Source of the DNA: Halostagnicola larsenii XH-48 | Lineage (GTDB): Archaea; Halobacteriota; Halobacteria; Halobacteriales; Natrialbaceae | Direction of reading: 5' to 3' | Assembly (NCBI RefSeq): GCF_000517625.1 | Contig: NZ_CP007055.1 | Coordinates: 2,108,001 to 2,172,000, forward strand | DNA length: 64,000 nt | Shown here: positions 45,001 to 52,943 of the stretch, piece after piece | Layout: every line of letters begins with the position of its first letter | Numbering within the stretch: the first letter of the stretch is position 1 | Program-made: the position numbers and the translations under genes | The notes under the pieces: model-generated | Databases searched by the model: none | Seen by the model: the letters and a program-made list of their open reading frames with translations, nothing else | Told to the model about the DNA's origin: nothing

Positions 45001-45007
45001 TGATAAA
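45001..45007 (-). promoter_or_regulatory. TATA box of acnA
   Basis: Minus-strand TTTATCA centred about 30 nt upstream of the acnA start codon (44974). Confidence 0.55.
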
Positions 45008-45050
45008 TCCAGCGTGTTTCTATCCGGGTCGACCATGCTAGTTTCGGAGA

Positions 45051-45063
45051 AACAGTCACTGTT
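45051..45063. promoter_or_regulatory. perfect dyad AACAG-tca-CTGTT in the acnA/dUTPase divergent region
   Basis: A 13-base perfect dyad located 44 bp upstream of the acnA TATA box. A second dyad, ATTGAT-CTAGC-ATCAAT, lies at 45105-45121. Both fall in the 246-bp divergent intergenic region and are candidate operators; no binding protein is known from the sequence. Confidence 0.45.
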
Positions 45064-45104
45064 GGCGCAAATGTTGCGATAGAAGTACACGCCCGTTTAT
45101 GTCC

Positions 45105-45121
45105 ATTGATCTAGCATCAAT
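45105..45121. promoter_or_regulatory. hairpin-like dyad ATTGAT-CTAGC-ATCAAT
   Basis: A 6-base stem with a five-base CTAGC loop. CTAG is a rare tetranucleotide in this DNA, and it recurs directly after (TCTAGCG at 45121-45127). It lies about 100 bp before the dUTPase start. Confidence 0.4.
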
Positions 45122-45220
45122 CTAGCGCGCGAGACGGATCAAGGAGTATGGGATGGGATACCGCCGCGAACCGAATAGAACGCGACACGTTTTTGCCGGT
45201 TCCGTTCCGTTGTCGAGCGT

Positions 45221-45709
45221 ATGTTCCGTTCCGGTGCCTTCGTCGCCGACCACGTTTCCCCGGCGACCGACGAGCAGATTCAACCTAACGGCGTCGATCT
45301 CACCCTCGAGATCGTCTTCGAGCAGCTCGAGCCAGGCCGCATCACGAAAGACGGCAAGTCGGTCGGCGAGCGGGTCGCCCGGCCGCTCGAGGAACTCGAG
45401 GAGAAGATGCCCCAGACGTACTACCTCCCCGAAGGAGCCTACGTGGCTCGCTACGGCGAGCGGATCGAGATACCCGATGGACACATCGGCTTCGTCTATC
45501 CGCGCTCGTCGCTCATGCGCAACTCCTGTATGCTCAACACGGCGGTCTGGGACGCCGGCTACGAGGGTCGCGGCGAAGGGCTCTTGCAGGTCCACCACGA
45601 CATCGAGATCCAGCGCGGTGCCCGAATCGCCCAGCTGGTGCTCGTCGAGGCCGACCACGAGGAAGCCTACGACGGCAGCTACCAGGGCGAGAACCTCGAG
45701 GGACGATAG
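45221..45709 (+). CDS. dUTPase/dCTP deaminase family protein
   Basis: 162 residues. The trimeric dCTP deaminase/dUTPase fold shows as IQPNGVDLTLEIV, the conserved nucleotide-binding YPRSSLMRNSCML and GARIAQLVLVE near the C-terminus. In haloarchaea this protein is usually annotated as dUTP diphosphatase, keeping uracil out of DNA; the residues that separate deaminase from dUTPase cannot be judged by eye, so either activity is possible. CGTTTTTGCC about 28 nt before the ATG may be its TATA element. Divergent from acnA. Confidence 0.9.
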   Translation: MFRSGAFVADHVSPATDEQIQPNGVDLTLEIVFEQLEPGRITKDGKSVGERVARPLEELEEKMPQTYYLPEGAYVARYGERIEIPDGHIGFVYPRSSLMRNSCMLNTAVWDAGYEGRGEGLLQVHHDIEIQRGARIAQLVLVEADHEEAYDGSYQGENLEGR

Positions 45710-45726
45710 CCGGCGCTGTCGCACGG

Positions 45727-46590
45727 TTACTCGTCCGAACTCCGATCGGAATTGCCGACTTCGTATGAATAGTCAAGCGCCGAGCGGAGCCGATCGAACG
45801 CGTCGAGAACCGCGTTCGCCCGTTCTCCATCGGGAACGCGAACTCGAGTCGGTGGCGTGGCCGATTCGGAATTGACGACCCACCACCATGCCCGTTGGAG
45901 CAACGATTCCGCGGACGCGGGGCTCCAGTCCAGACGGAGAACAGCTTCCGGGGTTTGCACGCAAACGCGCTGTAGCCGCTCGAGATCGTACATAGCGTGG
46001 CTATCCGCACCGGCGTACCGGTGCAGTGAATCCCAGTCGAGTTCGTACGTGACGCCGCCGATCGTCCACGAGACGAACCCATCAGCGGGAACGACAGCCG
46101 AGCCCGGAACCGACTCGAGCGTCTCGTTCAGCGCCGCGACGAGTTCGTCGTGCTCGCTCGCGTTGCACTCTCGAATATGCGTCTCGTGGGGTATCGAGTG
46201 ATACAGCCACGACTCGTCGGTCAGGATCGCAAACGCATCGAGATAGAACGTGCGGTCGACCCATTCGGCGGTATCGCCGGCAGAGATCTCCAGCACCGAC
46301 TCGACGAGCGGCCGATCCCCCGGAAGCGACGCCCGGTAGACCCGCTCGGAGCCGACGAAGACCTGCTCCGATTCCGGCACCCGTGCGAACTCGCTGCGGA
46401 TCGTCTCGAACTGACCGTGCTTCGAGTCGACGCGAAGGTGAACGGCGTCCCCGTACTCGAGAAGAACGCCGACAGCCCGGTTTTCGGCGGTCACGCCCCC
46501 GGCTGGATCCCCGTCTTTGACCCCCGGAAGGTCTCGGGTGACGAGTTTGTGTGTCGGCTCGGCGGCAACGTCTCTCGCTGCGAACGTCAC
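45727..46590 (-). CDS. hypothetical protein
   Basis: 287 residues, starting at GTG 46590. No other ATG, GTG or TTG lies between this codon and an in-frame stop 67 bp further upstream, so the start is well constrained. It contains PTHKLVTRDLPGVKDGDPAGG near the N-terminus, a central helix-rich segment and ESLLQRAWWWVVNSESATPPTRVRVPDG near the C-terminus. There is no transmembrane segment or known motif. It is convergent with the dUTPase gene (18 bp gap). Confidence 0.7.
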   Translation of the reverse strand: MTFAARDVAAEPTHKLVTRDLPGVKDGDPAGGVTAENRAVGVLLEYGDAVHLRVDSKHGQFETIRSEFARVPESEQVFVGSERVYRASLPGDRPLVESVLEISAGDTAEWVDRTFYLDAFAILTDESWLYHSIPHETHIRECNASEHDELVAALNETLESVPGSAVVPADGFVSWTIGGVTYELDWDSLHRYAGADSHAMYDLERLQRVCVQTPEAVLRLDWSPASAESLLQRAWWWVVNSESATPPTRVRVPDGERANAVLDAFDRLRSALDYSYEVGNSDRSSDE

Positions 46591-46795
46591 CGTTCCACCA
46601 CCAGTATCGCGAACGTGGAGCCGCGTCTGTCGAGAGCAGCCATCGGACGGATCGACCTACGACGGCGCTGATAATGTGATTGCTGGCTTCGATTCTAATC
46701 TGACTTTCGGCAAACGTGCGGGCTGAGAAAGGGCTGCAGATGGCAACAGAGCCCAGTCGCACACAGTTTTCCCGCTCGCAGCCGTACAGGAGGGT

Positions 46796-47350
46796 ATGAT
46801 GGCGACGACGCACGTGTTCGCCGGGCTCGCGGTCGTCGCTCCGGTCGCGTACGCCGTTCCCAAACTCGCGATACCGCTCGCCATCGGCGCGATCTGTGGC
46901 GGACTCGCACCCGACTTCGACATCGTCCTCGAGCATCGGCGGACCTTCCACGCGCCCGTTCTCGGAGCCCCCGTCACCGCGCTCGCCGTGGCCGCCGCGC
47001 TGCTCGTTCCGACGGCGGTCACCGCCGGGTTCGCGGCCGCCGCCGTCGCCGCCTGGCTCCACTCGGCAAGCGACGCGCTCGGGGGCGGCCCCGAAATGGA
47101 CCCGTGGAACCACCGAAGCGAGCGGGCGGTCTACGACCACGTCCGCTCGAGGTGGCTCCGGCCGCGTCGGTGGGTTCGATACGACGGCGCGCCGGAAGAC
47201 GCCGCCCTCGCGGTCGGTCTCGCGGTGCCGGGGCTGCTCGTCTTCGACGGATGGATCAGCGCCGCCATCGTCGGCGGCGTCGCCCTCTCGATCGGGTACG
47301 CGCTCGTTCGCCGCCGACTCGTGGCGTGGACGCCCGACTGGCTCGAGTGA
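46796..47350 (+). CDS. YdjM-like membrane-bound metal-dependent hydrolase
   Basis: 184 residues (second in-frame ATG three bases later). Begins MATTHVFAGLAVVAPVAYAVP and has APDFDIVLEHRRTFHAP and HSASDALGGGPEMDPWNH, with His/Asp residues placed as in the YdjM (DUF457) family of LexA-regulated inner-membrane proteins. About four hydrophobic helices. The predicted role is membrane-associated hydrolysis of an unknown lipid or nucleotide. GGAGGG directly before the start is a good Shine-Dalgarno match, unusual here among leaderless genes. Confidence 0.82.
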   Translation: MMATTHVFAGLAVVAPVAYAVPKLAIPLAIGAICGGLAPDFDIVLEHRRTFHAPVLGAPVTALAVAAALLVPTAVTAGFAAAAVAAWLHSASDALGGGPEMDPWNHRSERAVYDHVRSRWLRPRRWVRYDGAPEDAALAVGLAVPGLLVFDGWISAAIVGGVALSIGYALVRRRLVAWTPDWLE

Positions 47351-47419
47351 GCGTCGCCCGAGAGGCGACCTCGTACAGGACGAGGATTTCGTCCGCGAAA
47401 CGACCGCGTCCGAGACTTC

Positions 47420-47425
47420 TTATAC
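47420..47425 (+). promoter_or_regulatory. TATA box of the 47447 gene
   Basis: TTATAC centred 25 nt before the ATG at 47447. Confidence 0.6.
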
Positions 47426-47446
47426 GAAGACGGGGCCAGACCCGCT

Positions 47447-47728
47447 ATGAGCGAACCCGACTCGGTCGAGCAACGCCTCGAGCGGTACTTCGTCATCGCC
47501 TCGACGCGGTGTTCGAACTGTGGCGACATTCACGGCACCGTCACCGTCGACGGCGACTCGTACACGGCGGCCGACTTCGGCATCGATTCGGTGACGGAGT
47601 GGTCGGACACGCTCGACGAGGAAGAGGCGTGGATGCAGGCAAATTGGACCGCGGTCGACGCCGCGTTGGACGAGTTCGAGGACGAGTGGCCGCATTCGGT
47701 CGCGGCGGTGCGGAGCCACATCCTCTGA
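47447..47728 (+). CDS. small haloarchaeal hypothetical protein with CxxC
   Basis: 93 residues. RCSNCGDIHGTVTVDGDSYTAADFGIDS carries a single Cys-x-x-Cys pair, then an acidic helical C-terminus (DEEEAWMQANWTAVDAALDEFEDEW). It may be a metal-binding or redox pair; nothing more is recognised. The leaderless promoter (TTATAC, 25 nt upstream) supports it being a real gene. It is convergent with the EamA gene (18 bp gap). Confidence 0.75.
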   Translation: MSEPDSVEQRLERYFVIASTRCSNCGDIHGTVTVDGDSYTAADFGIDSVTEWSDTLDEEEAWMQANWTAVDAALDEFEDEWPHSVAAVRSHIL

Positions 47729-47745
47729 GACACCGCGCAAGCGCG

Positions 47746-48738
47746 CTAGTCGCTATCGGTCTCGAATTTCGAGTCCCGGCGGTCGTCGCCGTGCAGGTGA
47801 ATCGGCGGAACGCGGTGGATCGCCCGGAGAACGGCTCCCTCGAGCGCGGGCACGACCGTGCGGTAGCCGATGATCGTGAAGCCAGCGAGGATAACGGCGA
47901 ACCCGGCAACTGCGAGTCCCGAAAGCTGTTCGCCCAGAACGAGCCACCCGCCGATCGTGGCGACGGCGGGGGTCGCGTAGAAGGTCAGACTCGAGCGGAT
48001 CGCCCCGACTTCGTCGATGAGGTCGAAGTACGCGATGTAGGCGATCGCACCCGCGAAGACGCTGACGTAAACCAGCGCGATTATCGCTCCGGCGGTCCAC
48101 TCGATGGCGGCGACCGACTCGCCCGCACCGAAACTCAGCGCGTGGAGCATGAGCGCGCTGACCGGGAGCGCCCAGGCGGTTCGAACCGTACTCGAGGTCG
48201 TCGTCTCGGCGCGTCGAATCAGGACGCCGCCGAGTGCGGCGCTTACGGCACCGAAAAAGACGATGGCGGTGCCGTAGTCGAGCGCGCCGAGGAGGTTTCC
48301 GGGATCGATTCCGATCACCATCGCGACGCCGACGAGTCCGACCGCGGTGCCGACCGCTCCGGCCGGCGTCAGTCGCTCGTCGGTGAGCAAGATACCGGCG
48401 AGCAGCGGCGAAAAGATCGGAACGAGGCTGAAGACGATCGCCCCGATCGCGCTCGAGACGTATCCCTGCCCGACGAAAAGCAACCCGTTTGCCAGCCCGA
48501 TAGCGAAAACGCCGGCGGCGAGGATACCGGCGACGTCGCCCCGCGTTCGCGGAACGAGGTCCGCTCGGGGGGTCGTCACTGCGGCGTAGGCAAGCAGGAG
48601 GACGGCCGCGATATCGAAGCGCAACGCGACGAACAACAGCGGCGGAATGTACGCCTGCCCGGCTTTCGCGGCGACGAAGGTTCCGCCGAAGAAGACGCTC
48701 GCGAGGGCGAACGAAACGGCAATTCGCGTCCGAGTCAT
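47746..48738 (-). CDS. EamA-family (DMT) transporter
   Basis: 330 residues. Ten hydrophobic helices in two repeats; the N-terminal repeat begins RIAVSFALASVFFGGTFVAAKAG and the second contains IALVYVSVFAGAIAYIAYFDLIDEVGAIRSSL, both typical EamA sequences (AAxF, GAI). It is a drug/metabolite exporter of unknown substrate. The C-terminal tail after the last helix is hydrophilic (about 25 residues). It is divergent from an HTH regulator 231 bp away, with two related dyads between the genes. Confidence 0.92.
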   Translation of the reverse strand: MTRTRIAVSFALASVFFGGTFVAAKAGQAYIPPLLFVALRFDIAAVLLLAYAAVTTPRADLVPRTRGDVAGILAAGVFAIGLANGLLFVGQGYVSSAIGAIVFSLVPIFSPLLAGILLTDERLTPAGAVGTAVGLVGVAMVIGIDPGNLLGALDYGTAIVFFGAVSAALGGVLIRRAETTTSSTVRTAWALPVSALMLHALSFGAGESVAAIEWTAGAIIALVYVSVFAGAIAYIAYFDLIDEVGAIRSSLTFYATPAVATIGGWLVLGEQLSGLAVAGFAVILAGFTIIGYRTVVPALEGAVLRAIHRVPPIHLHGDDRRDSKFETDSD

Positions 48739-48833
48739 CTTAGCTCACCACCCAACACGCATCTCGAGTAGCCCGAATAGACGGGAGAACGTTCCAGATC
48801 ATCTCTTATGTGACCAAACGGGGCCGACACACA

Positions 48834-48845
48834 TGAATTAATTCA
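48834..48845. promoter_or_regulatory. perfect palindrome TGAATTAATTCA
   Basis: A 12-base perfect palindrome about 96 bp upstream of the EamA start. It resembles the dyad at 48915-48929 (both TGAA...TTCA), 81 bp away in the same divergent region. Confidence 0.5.
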
Positions 48846-48914
48846 GTAAATATTTCAGGAGAAGAAACATGGCAGCGGTGTGCTCTCCTTTCGACCGGTG
48901 CAGCCCTTCACGGT

Positions 48915-48929
48915 GTGAAATTTATTCAC
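48915..48929. promoter_or_regulatory. dyad GTGAAATTTATTCAC overlapping an AT-rich promoter core
   Basis: GTGAA and TTCAC are perfect arms around ATTTA. The site overlaps the most TATA-like sequence (AAATTTATTC) before the regulator gene at 48970, so binding would block that promoter. It is a candidate autoregulatory operator. Confidence 0.5.
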
Positions 48930-48969
48930 GACCCAAAACACACTTCTACCGACGGGTCGAACGTCGCGT

Positions 48970-49761
48970 ATGGACCGCGCACTCGAGGAGATCGAATTTC
49001 TCGCGCTGTCCCCGAACCGGATCGCGGTGTTGAACGCGCTTCGAGACGCACCGGCGACGCGGCGCGAACTCGGGGCCGCGACGGGGGCCTCACAGCCGAC
49101 GCTCGGGCGCATCCTTCGAGATTTCGACGACCGCAACTGGATCGTTCGGACGGCCGAGGGCTACGACGTGACCGCCACGGGACGGCTCGTCGCGGCCGGC
49201 TTTACGGATCTGCGGGAGATCGTCGAGACGGAACTGACCCTTCGGGACGTCGTCGCGTGGTTGCCGACCGACGAGATGGACTTCGACTTGCTCGCGCTCA
49301 GGGACGCGACGATCACCGTTCCGTCCCAGACGCGGCCGGGCGCGCCGGTCAGTCGGGTCACGGACACGATTCGGGGTGCCGAAACCGTTCGAATCGTCTC
49401 CCACGCGTTCAACGAGCGGAGTCTCGAGACCATTCACCGACACGTCCGCGAGAACGGACAGCGGTTCGAGGGCATCTTTTCGACGGCGGCGATCGACGCC
49501 CTCGCGGACGAACCGTCGCTCAGCGATCGACTTCGCGAATTACTCGAGACCGACCGGGCCGAGGTTCGCGTCTTCGACGGCGACGTTCCCCACGCCGTGA
49601 CCATCGCCGACGACGTTCTCAGCCTCATGGTTCGTGACGACGACGGGGTGTTGCAAGCGGCGCTCGACACCGACAACGAGCAGGTTCGCACGTGGGGCGA
49701 GGATCTCCACGAACGCTACTGGGAGCGGGCGCGACCGCTCGAGGCGGCCGACCTCGAGTGA
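48970..49761 (+). CDS. winged-helix transcriptional regulator
   Basis: 263 residues. HTH near residues 12-75 (LSPNRIAVLNALRDAPATRRELGAATG, SQPTLGRILRDFDDR); the rest is a sensor-like alpha/beta domain (TVRIVSHAFNERSLETIHRHVRENG, VRVFDGDVPHAVTIADDVLSL). It is the paralogue of the regulator at 28941, which shares layout and several motifs. The EamA exporter is divergent; two dyads lie between, so control of the exporter is a testable proposal. Confidence 0.88.
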   Translation: MDRALEEIEFLALSPNRIAVLNALRDAPATRRELGAATGASQPTLGRILRDFDDRNWIVRTAEGYDVTATGRLVAAGFTDLREIVETELTLRDVVAWLPTDEMDFDLLALRDATITVPSQTRPGAPVSRVTDTIRGAETVRIVSHAFNERSLETIHRHVRENGQRFEGIFSTAAIDALADEPSLSDRLRELLETDRAEVRVFDGDVPHAVTIADDVLSLMVRDDDGVLQAALDTDNEQVRTWGEDLHERYWERARPLEAADLE

Positions 49762-49793
49762 GCGGTGGCGGATACCGATGCCAATAGCCCTTT

Positions 49794-50861
49794 TCAGCGC
49801 TCGAGGCGCTCTCGAGCGGCCGCGATCACGAGCGGGAGCGAGATGGTCGCGTCGCCGTAGACCGAGACGTTTCTAGCGTCTTTCTCGAGTTTGCCCCACG
49901 ACCGTGCCTCCTCGAGGGTAGCTCCCGACAGGCCGCCGGTCTGTTTGGGATCCATCGTCAACTGGACGGCGTAATCGTACGCGCCGGGCGTGACGAGCAT
50001 CGTCTGCAGGGTGAAGTTCTTCGGAACGCCGCCGCCGACGACGAACGCGCCCGCCTCCTCCGCCTCGTAGGCGATGTCGGTCAGCGCGGTCATATCGGCG
50101 AGCGCGTCGAGCGAGAAGTCGCTCGTCTGGGAGTACATCCACGCCTGCAGGCCGAGCACCGAATCCTGGATCGCCGGACAGTAGATCGGCACGTCGTTCT
50201 CGTACGCCGCGGCGGCGATACCGGGACCCTCCGCGATGTCTTCGCGCTCGTTTACCGCCGCATTGGCCCGCCCGAGTTCTTCGGTCAGTCGCTGGATGGG
50301 GACCACTCCGTCGGACTCGAGCGGCGGGAAGACCTCCTCACGAAGGTGGGACTCGAACGTGGCGAAAAACTCCTGTGGCAAGTAGACGTTGTAGATCCGA
50401 TCGACGCCCTCGTCGCGGAGCGTCTCGTCGTGCTCGCGTTCGGTCTTCCCCGCCGGGGTCACGGAGCCGTGGTGGTGTTTGCCCCCGATCGCCTCGATGC
50501 TGTCGTGGGTCAGGTTCGCACCGGTCGTCACGAGCGCGTCGATGTAGCCGTCCCGGATCAGATCGGCGACGATGCGTCGCATTCCGGTCGGAACCATTGC
50601 GCCCGCGAGCCCGAAGAAGACGGTCACGTCGTCGTCGAACATCGCCTCCGTGACCGAGACGGCCTCGTGGATATTCGCCGCGCCGACGCCCGCGTTCCCG
50701 TATTCGTCTGCCAGTTCGCCGACGGTCATCCCGGCTCGAGCCTCGGCGTGGCCGATCGGGTCGTGGGAGAACGTCTCTCGGCCCTCATCCGACCCGTGGG
50801 CGTGCTCGCCATCGTGGTCGCCCTCGTCGTGTGCGTCAGCGTGATCGTGCTCGTCGGTCAT
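49794..50861 (-). CDS. dys: deoxyhypusine synthase
   Basis: 355 residues. It attaches an aminobutyl-type group to the aIF5A lysine using NAD+. The catalytic Lys is about 324 in EEARSWGKLEKDARNVSVYGDATI; VFFGLAGAMVPTGMRRIVADLIRDGYIDALVTTGANLTHDSIEA and GGGVPKNFTLQTML are the NAD/spermidine-site blocks. The N-terminal 35 residues are rich in His, Asp and Glu (MTDEHDHADAHDEGDHDG), which is unlike most family members and could bind metal. Its target and an agmatinase-family protein lie 2-4 kb away on the same strand. Confidence 0.94.
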   Translation of the reverse strand: MTDEHDHADAHDEGDHDGEHAHGSDEGRETFSHDPIGHAEARAGMTVGELADEYGNAGVGAANIHEAVSVTEAMFDDDVTVFFGLAGAMVPTGMRRIVADLIRDGYIDALVTTGANLTHDSIEAIGGKHHHGSVTPAGKTEREHDETLRDEGVDRIYNVYLPQEFFATFESHLREEVFPPLESDGVVPIQRLTEELGRANAAVNEREDIAEGPGIAAAAYENDVPIYCPAIQDSVLGLQAWMYSQTSDFSLDALADMTALTDIAYEAEEAGAFVVGGGVPKNFTLQTMLVTPGAYDYAVQLTMDPKQTGGLSGATLEEARSWGKLEKDARNVSVYGDATISLPLVIAAARERLER

Positions 50862-51017
50862 ACTCGCGGATGGGGACCGATCGTGTTGAACGCCGCGGTT
50901 CGGCGCTCGAGCTTGAGGTTACTCGTTCGATAGCGATTTCGTACAACCGAACACATCAGCGACGTTGTTAGCGGGATTTTCGACTTCCGAACTGCAAGAG
51001 CCACCCGAATCGTGCAG

Positions 51018-51968
51018 TTACTGATATCGGTCCCGGTCGCAAACCAGCCAGCCGTTCTCGGTCTCGAGTTCGGCAATCTGTAACACCGTCTGGCGAGCGC
51101 GACCGTCGTCGACCGTGTATCGACGGCCCTCCCCCGACTGATGGACGTGATAGAGGAGGTACGCTCGGTCGTCGACGACGAACACGTCGGGGTGTCCCCC
51201 CTCGTAGTCGTCGCCCGGACGTTCGCCCGCGTCGGTGAGAAGTCGGTCGGACTGAGCGGTCCACTCGCGCCCATCGGGCGAGCGATAAACGCTCAGACCG
51301 TCCCACGAGTCAGTCAACAGCCAGTAGTCGCCTCGCCACTCGAAGACGATCGGAGCCTCCTGGGCCTGATCGTCGAGGACCGGCGTCTCGTGGGCGTTCC
51401 ACTCGTACAGATCGTCGCTGTCGGCCGCGTAAATGTACGCGTTGTCGGCCTCGTCTTTGTACCACATGCGCCAGGTGCCGTCCTCGAGACGATGAACGTC
51501 AGCGTCGATCACGTACTCGGAAGAAAGCGAGAGTGTGCTTTCGACCGTCCACTCCCAGCAGTCCTCGCTCGTGCAGTGGACGATGTAGCGCGGTCCCTCC
51601 CACGTCTGCGGAACGCCGGGCAGGTAGCTGACGTACAGGTGGTACGTTCCGTCGTAGAAGAGAATTTCGGGTGCCCAGTGCGTGTTGTGACCGGGTTCGA
51701 TCTCGAGGTCGAGAGTGCCGCGGTAGCAGAACCGGCCGCTGTCGGTCGCGGTGGCGACGCCGATCTCCGAGCCGTGGATCCACGCTTTCCCCGGCACGTC
51801 GATGTTCGATCGGCGCTGCGTATAGAACAGCCACCACTCGTCGTTCCCACGGTGCCACATGATCGACGAATCCGCCGCGCCGTCGAAGATCGGATCCCGA
51901 AACAAGGGTGCGGGTGCGTTCTCGATCTCGAACGATGGAGCGCCAGGTGCCAACTGATTCCATGCCAT
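51018..51968 (-). CDS. glycosyl hydrolase GH43/GH32-like beta-propeller protein
   Basis: 316 residues from ATG 51968 (MAWNQLAPGAPSFEIENAP); a 15-residue upstream extension is unlikely. Repeated blades with Trp/Tyr-rich motifs (MWHRGNDEWWLFYTQ, IHGSEIGVATATD, DGTYHLYVSYLPGV, DGTWRMWYKDEADN, RGDYWLLTDSWDG) fit a five-bladed propeller. Asp in RDPIFDGAADS and the acidic residues of VIDADVHRLEDG are candidates for catalysis. No signal peptide is visible, so it would act inside the cell. Substrate unknown; it sits unlinked in function between dys and the Nif3-like gene. Confidence 0.8.
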   Translation of the reverse strand: MAWNQLAPGAPSFEIENAPAPLFRDPIFDGAADSSIMWHRGNDEWWLFYTQRRSNIDVPGKAWIHGSEIGVATATDSGRFCYRGTLDLEIEPGHNTHWAPEILFYDGTYHLYVSYLPGVPQTWEGPRYIVHCTSEDCWEWTVESTLSLSSEYVIDADVHRLEDGTWRMWYKDEADNAYIYAADSDDLYEWNAHETPVLDDQAQEAPIVFEWRGDYWLLTDSWDGLSVYRSPDGREWTAQSDRLLTDAGERPGDDYEGGHPDVFVVDDRAYLLYHVHQSGEGRRYTVDDGRARQTVLQIAELETENGWLVCDRDRYQ

Positions 51969-52056
51969 ACTGCTGCAGGGTAGGACCGACACCGAAAGCG
52001 TTTCGTTCACCAATGACGGCCAAAATCACAACAGTAGGCGGACTACCACACCCAAA

Positions 52057-52824
52057 TCACAAGCCAGTCGGCACGTCGAGATACGTCGTCTCGAGCCCCC
52101 ACTCCCCGGCCAGTTCCTGAAGCGACTGGACGCCGAACGTTTCGGTCGCGTAGTGGCCCGCCAGCACGACGTTGATACCCGCCTCCCGGGCCTCGTGGTA
52201 GACTTTCTGCTTCCCTTCGCCGGTGACGAGCGCGTCGACGCGGGCGTCGACGGCCTCCTCGAGCCAGTCGGTTCCGCTGCCGGTGACGATCGCGATTTCG
52301 GAGATTTCCTCGGGCCCGAATCCGAGGCCGCGTACCTGTCGATCGCCCGTATCGAGTTCCGACTCGAGGCGATCACAGAGCGATTCGAGCGAGTACGACT
52401 CGAGGGCGGTCCCGCGCTGGCCGATGTACTCCGGCCCGAGTTCGCCGAACGGCGAGCGGTTCTCGAGACCCAGCACGTCGGCGACCCCGGCCGCGTTACC
52501 GTGGTCCTGGTGGCCGTCAAGCGGGAGATGCGAGACGTACAGCGCGACGTCGTTCTCGATCAGCGGTGCGATGCGGTCGTACTTCCGGCCCGTCACGCGG
52601 TCGAAGCCGCCCCACGAAATCCCGTGGTGGACGACCAGCGCGTCGGCATCCGCGTCGATCGCTCCCTCGAACGTTTCGGCGACGCCGTCGACAGCGAAGG
52701 CGACGTGCTCGAGTTCGCCCTCGTCGGGGCCGACCTGGAGTCCGTTCGCGCTCGCATCGATATCCGCGTAATCGGCCGTTCGTAGCTCCTCGTCGAGTCG
52801 AGACGCGAATTCGGCGAGTTCCAT
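52057..52824 (-). CDS. Nif3-like dinuclear metal-centre protein
   Basis: 255 residues. The conserved metal-binding elements are ALVVHHGISWGG (HH), YVSHLPLDGHQDHGN (H-x-x-x-D-x-H) and VLAGHYATETFGVQ (H...E), matching the Nif3/DUF34 (YbgI) family. Members form hexameric toroids with two metals per subunit; proposed roles include GTP cyclohydrolase-like or sugar-phosphate related activities, none certain. It is adjacent to the agmatinase-family gene by 119 bp, same strand. Confidence 0.93.
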   Translation of the reverse strand: MELAEFASRLDEELRTADYADIDASANGLQVGPDEGELEHVAFAVDGVAETFEGAIDADADALVVHHGISWGGFDRVTGRKYDRIAPLIENDVALYVSHLPLDGHQDHGNAAGVADVLGLENRSPFGELGPEYIGQRGTALESYSLESLCDRLESELDTGDRQVRGLGFGPEEISEIAIVTGSGTDWLEEAVDARVDALVTGEGKQKVYHEAREAGINVVLAGHYATETFGVQSLQELAGEWGLETTYLDVPTGL

Positions 52825-52943
52825 GCCCGACGATTCGAACTCGCGAGACTTGTAAGTGTGCGTCGGGTGCGACGTTGCCGGACAACTGCGGCGCTAGTGC
52901 CGATCACGGGTTCGAATCGAGAAGGGGCTCGGTGCTCGAGGCG

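Noticed and set aside
52905-52920. tRNA-like GGGTTCGAATC near 52907
   Set aside because: It looks like a T-arm, but no D-arm, anticodon arm or acceptor stem can be built around it.
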